This document shows, in pieces, positions 44,416 through 52,747 of a DNA stretch of 64,000 bases. Both the position numbers and the translations under genes were made by a program. Below the pieces are notes generated by a model that saw only the letters and a list, made by a program, of their open reading frames with translations, was not told the origin of the DNA and made no database searches. The DNA lies in contig JAODAQ010000010.1 of assembly GCA_025463515.1 (NCBI GenBank), positions 1 through 64,000 on the forward strand. Reading direction: 5' to 3'. Position 1 is the first letter of the stretch. The number at the start of each line of letters is the position of its first letter. The stretch is from Rhodoglobus sp. (GTDB lineage Bacteria > Actinomycetota > Actinomycetes > Actinomycetales > Microbacteriaceae).

Positions 44416-45362
44416 GCTACGTCATCGCCGTCGACGGCGGCGGGTCGAAGACGGATGCCGTCGCCCTCGCCCTCGACGGCACCCTGCTGGGCCGGGCCTC
44501 CGCCGGCACCTCGAGCCCGCACTTCATCGGTGTCGGACCCTCCGTCGCGGTCGTGGACTCCCTCGTGCGCGAGCTCGCCGGCGATGAGCAGCCCTCGCAC
44601 GTCGGCATCTACCTCTCCGGCCTCGACCTCGAGCGCGAGGTCGAGGACTACCGTGCCGCGCTCGCCGGATTCGCTTGGGCCGCCTCGCTCACAGTCGAGA
44701 ACGACCTGTTCGCGCTCCTGCGCGCGGGGACCTCGGCGCCCGACGCCGCGGCAGTCATCTGCGGCACCGGCCTGAACGCGCTCGCGATCCGCGCCGACGG
44801 CGAGGTCGCGCGCTTCCTCGCCCTCGGCCCGATCTCGGGCGACTGGGGCGGCGGCGGCGGCATCGGCGAGCTCGCGCTGTGGTTCGCCGCGCGCGAGTCC
44901 GACGGACGCGGTGAGCGCACGAGTCTCACTACGGCGATCCCGGCGGAGTTCGGCCTGGCCACAGTCGGGGAGCTCACCGAGGCGCTGCACAGTGGCAGCA
45001 TCGGGATGCCGGAACTCGCCCGCCTCAGCCCGATCGTCCTCGAGCACTCCCGCGCGGGCGACCCGATCGCCCAGCACATCGTCGACCGGCAGTCGGAGGA
45101 GATCGCGGTCATGGCCTCGGCTGCCCTCAAGCGCCTCGGCCTGGGCGGCGCGGACGTCCCAGTCGTCCTCGGCGGGGGCGTCGTGCAGTCCGGGGATGCC
45201 CGGCTCCTCACCGGCGTCGACGCCGCCCTCGCGCGGCTAGTGCCGAGGGCCCACGCCGTGGTCGTGCACGCGCCGCCGATCCTCGGCGCTGGGCTGCTCG
45301 CGCTGGAGTCCACCGCCGCCGAGTCCGAGGCGGTGGACCGTGCGCGCGCGGCACTGGCCTAG
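44412..45362 (+). CDS. BadF/BadG-type amino-sugar kinase (CsnK-like)
   Basis: A 316-residue ASKHA kinase with phosphate-1 loop DGGGSKTD (8-15), ICGTGLNA, GDWGGGGGIGE and VLGGGVVQS. The family includes N-acetylglucosamine kinase; glucosamine is the likely substrate here. GTG overlaps the GH4 stop (GTGA). Its last 23 bases overlap the chitosanase gene. Confidence 0.85.
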   Translation: MSYVIAVDGGGSKTDAVALALDGTLLGRASAGTSSPHFIGVGPSVAVVDSLVRELAGDEQPSHVGIYLSGLDLEREVEDYRAALAGFAWAASLTVENDLFALLRAGTSAPDAAAVICGTGLNALAIRADGEVARFLALGPISGDWGGGGGIGELALWFAARESDGRGERTSLTTAIPAEFGLATVGELTEALHSGSIGMPELARLSPIVLEHSRAGDPIAQHIVDRQSEEIAVMASAALKRLGLGGADVPVVLGGGVVQSGDARLLTGVDAALARLVPRAHAVVVHAPPILGAGLLALESTAAESEAVDRARAALA

Positions 45363-46116
45363 CGGGGCGCTGGCCGCGCTGCTGCTCGCCGGGTGTGCGC
45401 CGGTCGTGGCATCCGGACCCGGTCTTGACGACCCGGCCCTGAAAGACGTGGCCATGCAGCTCGTGTCGAGCGCGGAGAACTCGTCGCTCGACTGGAAGGC
45501 GCAGTACTCCTACATCGAGGACATCGGCGACGGCCGCGGCTATACCGCGGGCATCATCGGCTTCTGCTCGGGGACGAGCGACATGCTCGAGCTCGTGCGC
45601 GCGTACACCGCGACCGAGCCCGACAATCCGCTCGCGCCGTACCTTCCCGCCCTCGAGGCCGTCGACGGCACCGACTCCCACGAGGGGCTCGACCCCGGGT
45701 TCCCGGATGCCTGGGCCGAGGCCGCGCTCGACCCGGAGTTCCAGGCGGCACAGGACCACGAGCGCGACGCCGTCTACTTCGACCCGTCCGTCGCGCAGGC
45801 GAAGGCCGACGGGCTGCAGGCGCTCGGCCAGTTCGCCTACTACGACGCCGCGGTGATGCACGGTTTCGACGGCTTCCTGGGCATCCGCGCGACAGCGCTC
45901 GAGTCTGCGAAGCCGCCGTCGGAGGGCGGAGTCGAGACCGCGTACCTCGATGCGTTCCTCGACGCCCGGGCGGCCGAGATGGAGACCGAGGAGGCGCACT
46001 CCGACACGAGCCGCGTCGACACCGCGCAGCGGGTGTTCCTGCGCGCGGGAAACCTGACGCTGTCGCTCCCGCTCGAGTGGGCGGTCTACGGCGACGAGTT
46101 CTCGATCGGGCGCTAG
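45340..46116 (+). CDS. GH46 chitosanase, predicted lipoprotein
   Basis: A 258-residue endo-chitosanase. SSAENSSLDWKAQYSYIED, IGDGRGYTAGIIGFCSGTSD, ALGQFAYYDAAVMHG and DTSRVDTAQRVFL closely match Streptomyces N174 chitosanase; the catalytic pair is Glu46 and Asp64 (18 apart, as E22/D40 in the mature N174 enzyme). Unlike the secreted Streptomyces enzymes the signal ends in LAGC (Cys19), so it should be held on the outer face of the membrane. GTG 45340 lies inside the kinase gene. It produces glucosamine oligomers for the transporter encoded upstream. Confidence 0.92.
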   Translation: MRARHWPSGALAALLLAGCAPVVASGPGLDDPALKDVAMQLVSSAENSSLDWKAQYSYIEDIGDGRGYTAGIIGFCSGTSDMLELVRAYTATEPDNPLAPYLPALEAVDGTDSHEGLDPGFPDAWAEAALDPEFQAAQDHERDAVYFDPSVAQAKADGLQALGQFAYYDAAVMHGFDGFLGIRATALESAKPPSEGGVETAYLDAFLDARAAEMETEEAHSDTSRVDTAQRVFLRAGNLTLSLPLEWAVYGDEFSIGR

Positions 46117-47213
46117 GTCTTCTGCCGGCGCGACCCCGTCGGGTCGGTGCGCGACGGCCCCGGCTTCTCGTCGGGCAGCTCGATGAACAGCCACTTCGGC
46201 TTCGGCTCGATCAGCGGCCGGAAGACCTTCCGGATGAGGGGGCTCGCGAGAGCGATCGAGATCGCGATGCACGCGAGGATCATGCTCAGCAGCCAGCTCG
46301 CGGAGGCGTGCTCGTCCTTGAGCACGCCCGTCTCGCGGATCGGGTAGAGCACGAAGCTGTGCAACAGGTAGATGTACATGGTCGCCTGGCCGAAGCCGGT
46401 CATCCAGGTCGTGGAGCGCGGGATGAGCACGAAGAACGCCGCGCTCAGCAGCACCGCGAGCAGGATGAACCCGAGCCGCACGGCGCCGTCCCACCACGCG
46501 CCATCCGCGATGCCGGCGTAGGAGTCGTCGTAGAAGAACCAGTGCTGCAGCTTGATCTCGCGGAACGGCCGGATCAGCAGCACCACGGCGACCAGCCACC
46601 CGCCCAGGACCACGATCGCGGCGCCCCGCACCCACCACGTCACACGCTCGGCGACCCGCCAGCGCTCGACGAGGCCCCACTGCCGCACCTTCCAGCCGAG
46701 GACGAAGAACGGCATGATGCCGATTGCGCGAGAGAGCGAGAACGTGCTGTCGACGTTGCTGAAGTAGCCGACCCCCACCGAGAACACCACAGCCCAGAAC
46801 AGCGGCCAGCGCACGAGCGTCAAGTACGGCAGGATCAGGCGGAAGATGCCGAGTGCGAGCAGGAACCACAGCGTCCAGCTCGGGGTCGTCGGGTTGAACT
46901 CCTTCTTGCCCTCGACGAGGAACTGCACGAGGGTCCAGATCGTCTCCATGATGAAGTACGGCAAGAGGATGTCGGTCAGGACCTTCTTCATCTGGCGCGA
47001 GCCGGGCGGGCTCGCCTTCGAGAAATAGCCGCTGATCATCGCGAACGCGGGCATGTGGAACGCGTAGATGAACAGGTAGACGATGAGCGCGTTGTCGGAG
47101 TCGCTCGTGAGCCGCTGGATGCCGTGGCCGATGACCACGAGGGTGACGGCGACGAACCGGGCGTTGTCCCAGAACGGGACGCGCTTCTTCGCCGCGGGCT
47201 GCACTGTCGTCAT
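46113..47213 (-). CDS. Acyltransferase-3 family membrane protein
   Basis: A 366-residue, ten-helix protein of the OafA/WecH-like family: FWDNARFVAVTLVVIGHGIQ at the N-terminus with the conserved His and ends with a basic tail. These enzymes O-acylate surface glycans or other extracellular molecules. The stop shares bases with the convergent chitosanase stop (CTAG). TAGGGT lies seven bases before ATG 47213, suggesting a leaderless mRNA; GTG 47222 is the alternative. Confidence 0.8.
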   Translation of the reverse strand: MTTVQPAAKKRVPFWDNARFVAVTLVVIGHGIQRLTSDSDNALIVYLFIYAFHMPAFAMISGYFSKASPPGSRQMKKVLTDILLPYFIMETIWTLVQFLVEGKKEFNPTTPSWTLWFLLALGIFRLILPYLTLVRWPLFWAVVFSVGVGYFSNVDSTFSLSRAIGIMPFFVLGWKVRQWGLVERWRVAERVTWWVRGAAIVVLGGWLVAVVLLIRPFREIKLQHWFFYDDSYAGIADGAWWDGAVRLGFILLAVLLSAAFFVLIPRSTTWMTGFGQATMYIYLLHSFVLYPIRETGVLKDEHASASWLLSMILACIAISIALASPLIRKVFRPLIEPKPKWLFIELPDEKPGPSRTDPTGSRRQKT

Positions 47214-47220
47214 TTCTCCC

Positions 47221-47239
47221 ACCCTAGCGGCGCTACTTT
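47221..47239. promoter_or_regulatory. Divergent -10 pair between acyltransferase and SDR genes
   Basis: Minus-strand TAGGGT (47226-47221) and plus-strand TACTTT (47234-47239) lie back to back, 7 and 6 bases from their ATGs. Confidence 0.45.
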
Positions 47240-47245
47240 TAGACC

Positions 47246-48019
47246 ATGACGGGTCGACGCGCGGTAGTGACAGGTGCTAGTTCGGGCATGGGCGAGGCCA
47301 CAGTGCGCCTCCTCCGAGAGCACGGCTGGGAGGTAGTGGGGGTCGCCCGCCGCGCCGACCGGCTCGAGGCGCTCGCCGCCTCGACGGGGTGCGATGTGTT
47401 CGTCGCCGATATCACCCAGCAGGGGGACGTGGATGCCCTTGCCGCGTACCTCCGCGACCTCGGCCCCGTGCACGCGCTGGTGAACAACGCGGGCGGTGCG
47501 CGCGGCATGGGATCGGTCGAGGAGAGCAGCGTCGACGACTGGCAGTGGATGTTCGACGTGAACGTGCTCGGCACCAAGCGCGTGACCTCGGCGCTGCTGC
47601 CGCTGCTGCGGGCGAGCTGGACGCCCGGCACGAGCGTCGACATCCTGACTATTACGTCTGTCGCCGGGTACGTGACGTACGAGGGCGGCGGCGGGTACAA
47701 CGCCGCGAAGTTCGCCGAGCGGGCCCTCGTCGGAGTGCTGCGGCTCGAGCTCGCGGGGGAGCCGATCCGCGTTATCGATGTCGCGCCCGGCATGGTGCAG
47801 ACGGAGGAGTTCTCGCTCAATCGCTTCGGCGGCGACAAGGCCGCGGCCGACAAGGTCTACGAGAACGTGCAGGAGCCGCTCACCGCCGAGGACATGGCGC
47901 TCGCGATCGTCGGCGCGCTTGAACTGCCGCACAACGTCTCGGTGGAGCAGCTCACGGTGCGCCCGGTCGCGCAGGCGGCGCAGCACAAGGTGATCAGGGG
48001 CGAGCTCAAGCCGCGCTGA
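47246..48019 (+). CDS. Short-chain dehydrogenase/reductase (YdfG-like)
   Basis: A 257-residue Rossmann-fold oxidoreductase: TGASSGMGE coenzyme motif, ADITQQGD, NNAGGARG, and the catalytic Ser-Tyr-Lys set in TSVAGYVTYEGGGGYNAAKF. The GR near the start and the Arg after the second strand favour NADP. The C-terminal VSVEQLTVRP is usual for YdfG-type 3-hydroxy acid dehydrogenases. Substrate unknown. Confidence 0.87.
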   Translation: MTGRRAVVTGASSGMGEATVRLLREHGWEVVGVARRADRLEALAASTGCDVFVADITQQGDVDALAAYLRDLGPVHALVNNAGGARGMGSVEESSVDDWQWMFDVNVLGTKRVTSALLPLLRASWTPGTSVDILTITSVAGYVTYEGGGGYNAAKFAERALVGVLRLELAGEPIRVIDVAPGMVQTEEFSLNRFGGDKAAADKVYENVQEPLTAEDMALAIVGALELPHNVSVEQLTVRPVAQAAQHKVIRGELKPR

Positions 48020-48107
48020 GCACCTCTCGCCTCAACGATGTATGCCTGTGAGGCATACGTTGCCGGAATGAATGCCCGGGGCGAGAGCCGAATGGTCAGG
48101 ATCGCCC
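48020..48107 (+). repeat. Upstream copy of duplicated operator and gene start
   Basis: 88 bases repeated 142 bp downstream at 48162-48249. It contains the palindrome, the TACGTT hexamer, an ATG at 48068 and a degenerate copy of the first 13 or so codons of the ribbon-helix-helix gene (MNARGESRMVRIAL). Confidence 0.85.
48040..48058. promoter_or_regulatory. Operator copy 1 GTATGCCTGTGAGGCATAC
   Basis: Perfect 8-bp arms around GTG; overlaps the -10 candidate TACGTT (48056-48061). Confidence 0.65.
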
Positions 48108-48161
48108 TCCGCTGCCGTCCTCTCCTCCACAGCTTTCCCCGGAACGGATTGCTGCGGGGCG

Positions 48162-48249
48162 GCACCTCTCGCCTCAACGAGGTATGCCTGTGAGGCATAC
48201 GTTGCCGGAATGAAAACCCCCGGTGAGAGCCGAATGGTCAGAATCAGCC
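48162..48249 (+). repeat. Downstream copy of duplicated operator and gene start
   Basis: Partner of 48020-48107; this copy leads into the intact ribbon-helix-helix gene. Confidence 0.85.
48182..48200. promoter_or_regulatory. Operator copy 2 GTATGCCTGTGAGGCATAC
   Basis: Identical 19-bp palindrome. Its right end overlaps TACGTT (48198-48203), which ends six bases before ATG 48210, so a bound repressor would block the promoter of its own gene. Confidence 0.65.
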
Positions 48250-48407
48250 TGTTCATGCCCTCGGACTTGCTAAAGAGGCTGCGACAGGTGTCGGTGACAA
48301 GGCGCGTGCCGGTGGCGCAGCTGATCCGGATGGCCGTCGAGCACTCGCTCGGAGGGCACCGGCCTGAGCCGCAGGGCGGTTTTCTCCGGGAGAGGCGCCA
48401 GGACTAG
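48210..48407 (+). CDS. Small ribbon-helix-helix (CopG/Arc type) DNA-binding protein
   Basis: 65 residues. ESRMVRISLFMPSDLLKRLR gives the beta strand and first helix, and VPVAQLIRMAVEHSL the second helix of an RHH fold. Such proteins dimerise and bind short palindromes, often as antitoxins, but no toxin gene is adjacent. The palindrome repeated upstream overlaps its own promoter and is the natural autoregulatory site. The stop overlaps the convergent MFS gene by four bases. Confidence 0.75.
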   Translation: MKTPGESRMVRISLFMPSDLLKRLRQVSVTRRVPVAQLIRMAVEHSLGGHRPEPQGGFLRERRQD

Positions 48408-49876
48408 CGCGGATCGAGCTCCGGGGCCTCGGCGGGGGCCGCGTCCGGGAGGAGGATCTCCTCGTGGGCGACGTCGGCGAAGGCGAGCTTCGGCACGAGG
48501 AACAGGAGCACCGCCGCCACGAGCGCGCCCACGCCGCAGATCGTGAACACCGTCATGTAGCCGAACAGGGTCGAGGCCGTGCCGATCGCGCCCGCCGCCA
48601 GCACGATCGCGAAGATCGCCGAGGCGAACGAGCCGCCGATGGTCTTCGTGGTGTTGGTGAGGGCGGTCGCGATGCCGGTCTGGCCGCGCGGGGCCGCGGC
48701 AGCTGCTGCGGAGGGGAGAGCGCCGACGAGGGCGCCCGAGCCGATGCCGGCGATCGCCATGTTCACGAAGGTGCCCGCGATCGTCGTGTGGTTCACGAGG
48801 AACAGCAGGTAGCCGCCCGCGACGAAGAAGGTCGCGACGATGAGGGCGACCCGGGGGCTCGTCCACTTCGAGAGGCGCGGGAACAGCAGGGCGCCGATGA
48901 TCATCGAGACCAGGTAGGCGCCGATGATGTACGAGATCGAGTCGGCGTCCATGCCGAGCTTGCTCGAGGCGAATGTCGAGAGCGGCGCCTGGGCGCCGAG
49001 CAGGCTGATGCCCACGAGTCCCGCGGTGAGCTGGATCGGCCACATCGTGGGCTCGCGCAGCACCCGCAGGTCGATGGCCGGATCCTTTTGCCTGAGCTCG
49101 AACCGGCTCCACGGCACGAAGACCGCGAGGCCCACGAGCATGATGGGGATCGCGATCCACCACAGCCCGGTCTCCGCCTCGATGTTGATCTTGAGGAAGG
49201 TGAGCCCCGAGGTGATCAGGAGCAGCCCGAGCGAGAGGATCGTGAATCCCGTCAGGTCGAGCGTTCGGCCGGGGAGCGGCTTCGACTCCGGCACGCCGAA
49301 CAGGATCGCGAAGAAGACGAGGGTGACGGCGATAGCGGGCACGATGAGGGTCGGCGCGACCTCTCCGCCCAGCGCCTTGAACACCCGGGCGCCGCCGAGC
49401 GCGCCGATGATGGCGCCGGCCTCGAGGGCGACCACGAGATATCCGGCTGCCCGTCGGGTCTGGGACGCACCGCGGCCCGTCACGCGGCCGCGGTCGAAGA
49501 TGAGCGCGACCTCGAGGGGCAGCCAGACCACGTAGAAGCCCTGCAGCGCCCACGCGATGAGGAAGGTCGTGAAGTCGCCGGTGAAGGCGAGCCACCAGGT
49601 AGCACCGGCGGTGAGCACGGTCGAGACCAGCAGGATGCGCTTGTGCCCGTACATGTCGCCGAGCTTCGCGAGGATCGGCACCACGATGGCCGAGAGCAGG
49701 AGCTGCGCGGCCTCGAACCAGTTGAAGTCGGCGTCCCGGATTCCGAGGTGGTCGACGAGGTCTGGGATGAGCGGAACGTAGAACCCCTGGAGGACTCCGC
49801 TCACGAGCTCAACGAGGAAGAGGTAGCCGACGAGGCCGAACGTGATAGCGCCGGCCTTCCCGCGCACGAGTGACAT
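48404..49876 (-). CDS. MFS transporter, 14-helix (DHA2-like)
   Basis: A 490-residue permease with motif A-like AKLGDMYGHKRILLVS and fourteen hydrophobic segments; the C-terminal tail is acidic. The first helix begins FGLVGYLFLVELVSG, unlike typical EmrB starts, so it belongs to a divergent actinobacterial group. TAGCAT ends six bases before the ATG. Substrate unknown. Confidence 0.82.
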   Translation of the reverse strand: MSLVRGKAGAITFGLVGYLFLVELVSGVLQGFYVPLIPDLVDHLGIRDADFNWFEAAQLLLSAIVVPILAKLGDMYGHKRILLVSTVLTAGATWWLAFTGDFTTFLIAWALQGFYVVWLPLEVALIFDRGRVTGRGASQTRRAAGYLVVALEAGAIIGALGGARVFKALGGEVAPTLIVPAIAVTLVFFAILFGVPESKPLPGRTLDLTGFTILSLGLLLITSGLTFLKINIEAETGLWWIAIPIMLVGLAVFVPWSRFELRQKDPAIDLRVLREPTMWPIQLTAGLVGISLLGAQAPLSTFASSKLGMDADSISYIIGAYLVSMIIGALLFPRLSKWTSPRVALIVATFFVAGGYLLFLVNHTTIAGTFVNMAIAGIGSGALVGALPSAAAAAAPRGQTGIATALTNTTKTIGGSFASAIFAIVLAAGAIGTASTLFGYMTVFTICGVGALVAAVLLFLVPKLAFADVAHEEILLPDAAPAEAPELDPR

Positions 49877-49908
49877 GAACGGATGCTACAGCCCGGTAGC
49901 GTGGTCGC

Positions 49909-50403
49909 ATGAGCGTGAATGATGCCGAAACCGTCGCCGACCGCGAGACACTCACCTACGAGACCTTCGGCGAGGCGTCGCGCGAGCTCGCGCTCGAGGT
50001 GCTGAAGAGCGGTTTCGAGCCGGAAATCGTTGTGGCGATCGCGCGCGGCGGCCTGCTGCTCGCGGGAAGCATCGCCTACGCACTCGGCATCAAGAGCTGC
50101 GGCGCGGTGAACGCCGAGTTCTACACCGGCGTCGGCACGCGACTGCCCGAGCCGATCATGCTGCCGCCGCTGCTCGACGCCGAGTCGATCGTCGGCAAGC
50201 GCGTGCTGCTCGTCGACGACGTCTCCGACTCCGGCCGCACGCTCGCGATGGTCGCGCAGCTGCTCCAGCTGGGCGGCGCCGATCTGCGCACCGTCGTGCT
50301 CTACACGAAGCCCGGCACGGTCTACGAGCCGACCTACACGTGGAAGCGCACCGACAAGTGGATCAACTTCCCCTGGTCGGTGCAGCCGGTCGTGACACTG
50401 TGA
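49909..50403 (+). CDS. Purine-type phosphoribosyltransferase
   Basis: A 164-residue PRTase with the PRPP-binding loop VLLVDDVSDSGRTL near 102-115, the IARGGLLLAG loop and WINFPW near the end. Similar to xanthine/guanine/hypoxanthine PRTases of the Gpt type. TAGCGT ends six bases before ATG 49909. First of three genes linked by GTGA overlaps. Confidence 0.83.
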   Translation: MSVNDAETVADRETLTYETFGEASRELALEVLKSGFEPEIVVAIARGGLLLAGSIAYALGIKSCGAVNAEFYTGVGTRLPEPIMLPPLLDAESIVGKRVLLVDDVSDSGRTLAMVAQLLQLGGADLRTVVLYTKPGTVYEPTYTWKRTDKWINFPWSVQPVVTL

Positions 50404-51137
50404 GTATCCACCTGATCGGCGGCGGGCGCGCTGAGGACGCTGAAGGCTACTCCAGCGCCGGCGAGGTGTACGAGGTGTTCCTCGCCGAGGCGGCAGCTCG
50501 GGCATCCGTGAGCGGCCGTGCGCTGGCCCGGGTCGCCGTGCTCCTCGTGGGCGGCGGTGAGGATGCCCCCTTCTACGCCCAGGCGTACCGCGAGCAGCTG
50601 CTGCGCACGGCGCCCTGCGAGCCCATCGTCATGCACGTCGCGGAGGGCGAGTCGTTCGCCTCCGCCGTGCTCACCGACATCGACGGCCTGCTCATCGGCG
50701 GCGGGCACACGCCCTCGTACCTCGAGGCGGTCATGCCGCTGTTCGACGAGATCCGCCTGCTCGTGGCCGACGGGCTGCCCTACGCGGGCTTCTCCGCCGG
50801 CTCGATGATCGCCTCCGACCGCGCGATCATCGGCGGCTGGCAGATCGGCGGGGTGCCGGTGTGCCCCGAGGAGACCGGCGAGGATCTCGACGAGCTCACC
50901 GTCGTGGAGGGGCTCGGCCTGGTCGACCTCGCGATCGACGTGCATGCCGCCCAGTGGGGCACGCTCTCGCGGCTCATCGCGGCGACGGAGGCCGGCCTCG
51001 TGGACGGCGGCGTCGCGATCGACGAGTTCACCGTGCTGATCGTGGGAGACGGCGAGCTGCGGGTCGAGGGCTCGGGAAGCGTGTGGAAGGTCACCGCCGA
51101 GGAGAACGGCGTGCTGGTGGGAACCCTCGGCGCGTGA
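50400..51137 (+). CDS. Peptidase S51-type protein (dipeptidase E / cyanophycinase-like)
   Basis: A 245-residue serine hydrolase-like protein with [15 protein letters not shown] and the nucleophile elbow [11 protein letters not shown]51 members cleave Asp-X dipeptides or cyanophycin; cyanophycin genes are absent here. GTG overlaps the PRTase stop. Confidence 0.75.
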   Translation: MSIHLIGGGRAEDAEGYSSAGEVYEVFLAEAAARASVSGRALARVAVLLVGGGEDAPFYAQAYREQLLRTAPCEPIVMHVAEGESFASAVLTDIDGLLIGGGHTPSYLEAVMPLFDEIRLLVADGLPYAGFSAGSMIASDRAIIGGWQIGGVPVCPEETGEDLDELTVVEGLGLVDLAIDVHAAQWGTLSRLIAATEAGLVDGGVAIDEFTVLIVGDGELRVEGSGSVWKVTAEENGVLVGTLGA

Positions 51138-51814
51138 AGACGTTGAACGAGCTCGTCGACCCCGGGTGGGCGGCGGCGCTCGCGCCCGAGGAGGAGCGGA
51201 TCCATGCCCTCGGGGATTTCCTGCGCGCCGAGACTGCTGCCGGGCGCAGATACCTGCCCGCGGGCGATCGGGTGCTGCGGGCCTTCGAGTACCCGCTCGC
51301 CGACGTGCGGGTGCTGATCGTCGGGCAGGACCCGTACCCGACCCCCGGGCATCCGGTCGGCCTGTCGTTCTCGGTGGACCCGGCGGTGCGCCCCGTGCCG
51401 CGCAGCCTGCAGAACATCTACAAGGAGCTGCACGACGACCTCGGCCTGCCGGTGCCCGCGCACGGCGACCTCACCCGCTGGTCGGAGCACGGCGTCATGC
51501 TGCTCAACCGCGTGCTCACGGTGCAGGCCGGCGTCTCCGGCTCGCACCGCGGCAAGGGGTGGGAGGCCGTCACGGAGGCGGCGATCCGGGCGCTCGTGGC
51601 GCGCGGCGGTCCGCTGGTCGCGATCCTCTGGGGGCGGGATGCCGCGAGCCTCAGCCCGCTGCTGGGCAGTACCCCGATCATCCGGAGCGCGCACCCGAGC
51701 CCGCTCTCCGCGCACAGCGGATTCTTCGGCTCCACGCCGTTCAGCCGCGCCAACGAGCTGCTCGCGGCGCAGGGTGCGCCCCCGGTGGACTGGTCGCTCG
51801 AGCCTCAGCACTAG
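51134..51814 (+). CDS. ung: Uracil-DNA glycosylase, family 1
   Basis: A 226-residue base-excision repair enzyme. Catalytic Asp66 in [19 protein letters not shown] and His187 in [14 protein letters not shown] are present; LLNRVLTV is the family's Asn motif. It removes uracil arising from cytosine deamination. GTG overlaps the upstream stop, so it is the last gene of the PRTase operon. Confidence 0.93.
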   Translation: MKTLNELVDPGWAAALAPEEERIHALGDFLRAETAAGRRYLPAGDRVLRAFEYPLADVRVLIVGQDPYPTPGHPVGLSFSVDPAVRPVPRSLQNIYKELHDDLGLPVPAHGDLTRWSEHGVMLLNRVLTVQAGVSGSHRGKGWEAVTEAAIRALVARGGPLVAILWGRDAASLSPLLGSTPIIRSAHPSPLSAHSGFFGSTPFSRANELLAAQGAPPVDWSLEPQH

Positions 51815-51839
51815 CGCCGGCGGCCTCTCAACGATTACA

Positions 51840-51864
51840 GTTGTTCTATGCGAACTAGAACAAC
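51840..51864. promoter_or_regulatory. Dyad around the start codon of the ABC ATPase gene
   Basis: GTTGTTCT (51840-51847) and AGAACAAC (51857-51864) are perfect 8-bp arms; the nine-base spacer begins with the ATG. The left arm overlaps the last base of TACAGT (51836-51841). Either a repressor operator or an mRNA hairpin holding the AUG in its loop. Confidence 0.6.
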
Positions 51865-52747
51865 AATCGAGTTCCGGAACGTCAGCAAGGACTTCGGCGC
51901 TGTGCACGCCGTGTCCGATCTCAGCTTCACCGTCGAACCCGGGGTGGTCACGGGGTTCCTGGGCCCCAACGGCGCGGGGAAGACGACCTCCCTGCGCATG
52001 CTTCTCGGGCTCGTGCGGCCGACGAGCGGCTCCGCGACGTTCGGCGGCACCGCCTACCGCGACCTTCCCCGCCCGCTCGCGACGGTGGGCACGGCACTCG
52101 AGGCCTCGAGCTTCAGCCCGGGGCGCACTGCGCGCAACCACCTCTCGGTGTACGCCGTGGCGGCGGGGATTCCCCGCACCCGCGTTGCCGAGGTGCTCGA
52201 GCTCACCGGCATCGCCGAGGCCGCAGATCGCCGGGTCGGCGGGTTCTCACTCGGCATGCGCCAGCGTCTCGGCCTCGCGTTCGCACTGCTGGGCGACCCC
52301 GAGGTGCTGGTGCTCGACGAGCCGATCAACGGGCTCGACCCGGAGGGCATCCGCTGGATTCGCGGACTGCTCCGGCACCTCGCCGCCGAGGGCCGCACGG
52401 TGCTGGTCTCGTCGCACCTCCTGAGCGAGGTGCAGCAGACCGTCGACCGCGTCGTGATCCTCTCCAGAGGACGCATTGTGCATCAAGGCTCACTCGACGA
52501 TCTCGAGACCGCGGCAACGGTGCTCGTCGACGCACCCGACCGCGACGCGCTGCGCTCGGCGCTTCGGGCGGCGGGGCTCGCGGTCAGTGACACGGATGCC
52601 GGACTCGCCGTGAGCGCCGCCTCGGCCGATGTCGGGGCGATAGCCCACCGGGCAGGAGTGCCGCTGAGCCTCCTCCAGCCGGAGCGGGCGGGCCTCGAAG
52701 AGGTATTCCTCGAACTTGTGAGCGCGCCGGACGGGGGACGGGCATGA
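51848..52747 (+). CDS. ABC exporter ATP-binding protein
   Basis: A 299-residue ATPase of the drug/antibiotic export type: Walker A GPNGAGKTT, signature in GFSLGMRQRLGLA (no canonical LSGGQ), Walker B VLVLDEPINGLDPEG, switch His in SSHLL, and a 90-residue C-terminal extension. The partner permease follows with an ATGA overlap. The N-terminus lies in the dyad described at 51840. Confidence 0.88.
   Translation: MRTRTTIEFRNVSKDFGAVHAVSDLSFTVEPGVVTGFLGPNGAGKTTSLRMLLGLVRPTSGSATFGGTAYRDLPRPLATVGTALEASSFSPGRTARNHLSVYAVAAGIPRTRVAEVLELTGIAEAADRRVGGFSLGMRQRLGLAFALLGDPEVLVLDEPINGLDPEGIRWIRGLLRHLAAEGRTVLVSSHLLSEVQQTVDRVVILSRGRIVHQGSLDDLETAATVLVDAPDRDALRSALRAAGLAVSDTDAGLAVSAASADVGAIAHRAGVPLSLLQPERAGLEEVFLELVSAPDGGRA

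Noticed and set aside
46113-46116. Missing toxin or transport ATPase hidden near the chitosan operon
   Set aside because: All frames from 45.3 to 47.3 kb were inspected; the only other gene is the acyltransferase on the opposite strand.
48068-48160. Upstream ATG copy as a separate small gene
   Set aside because: After about a dozen codons similarity to the RHH gene is lost and the frame has no fold signature; treated as a duplication relic.
48210-49876. RHH gene and the following MFS gene as a toxin-antitoxin pair
   Set aside because: The neighbour is a 14-helix transporter in convergent orientation, not a toxin.
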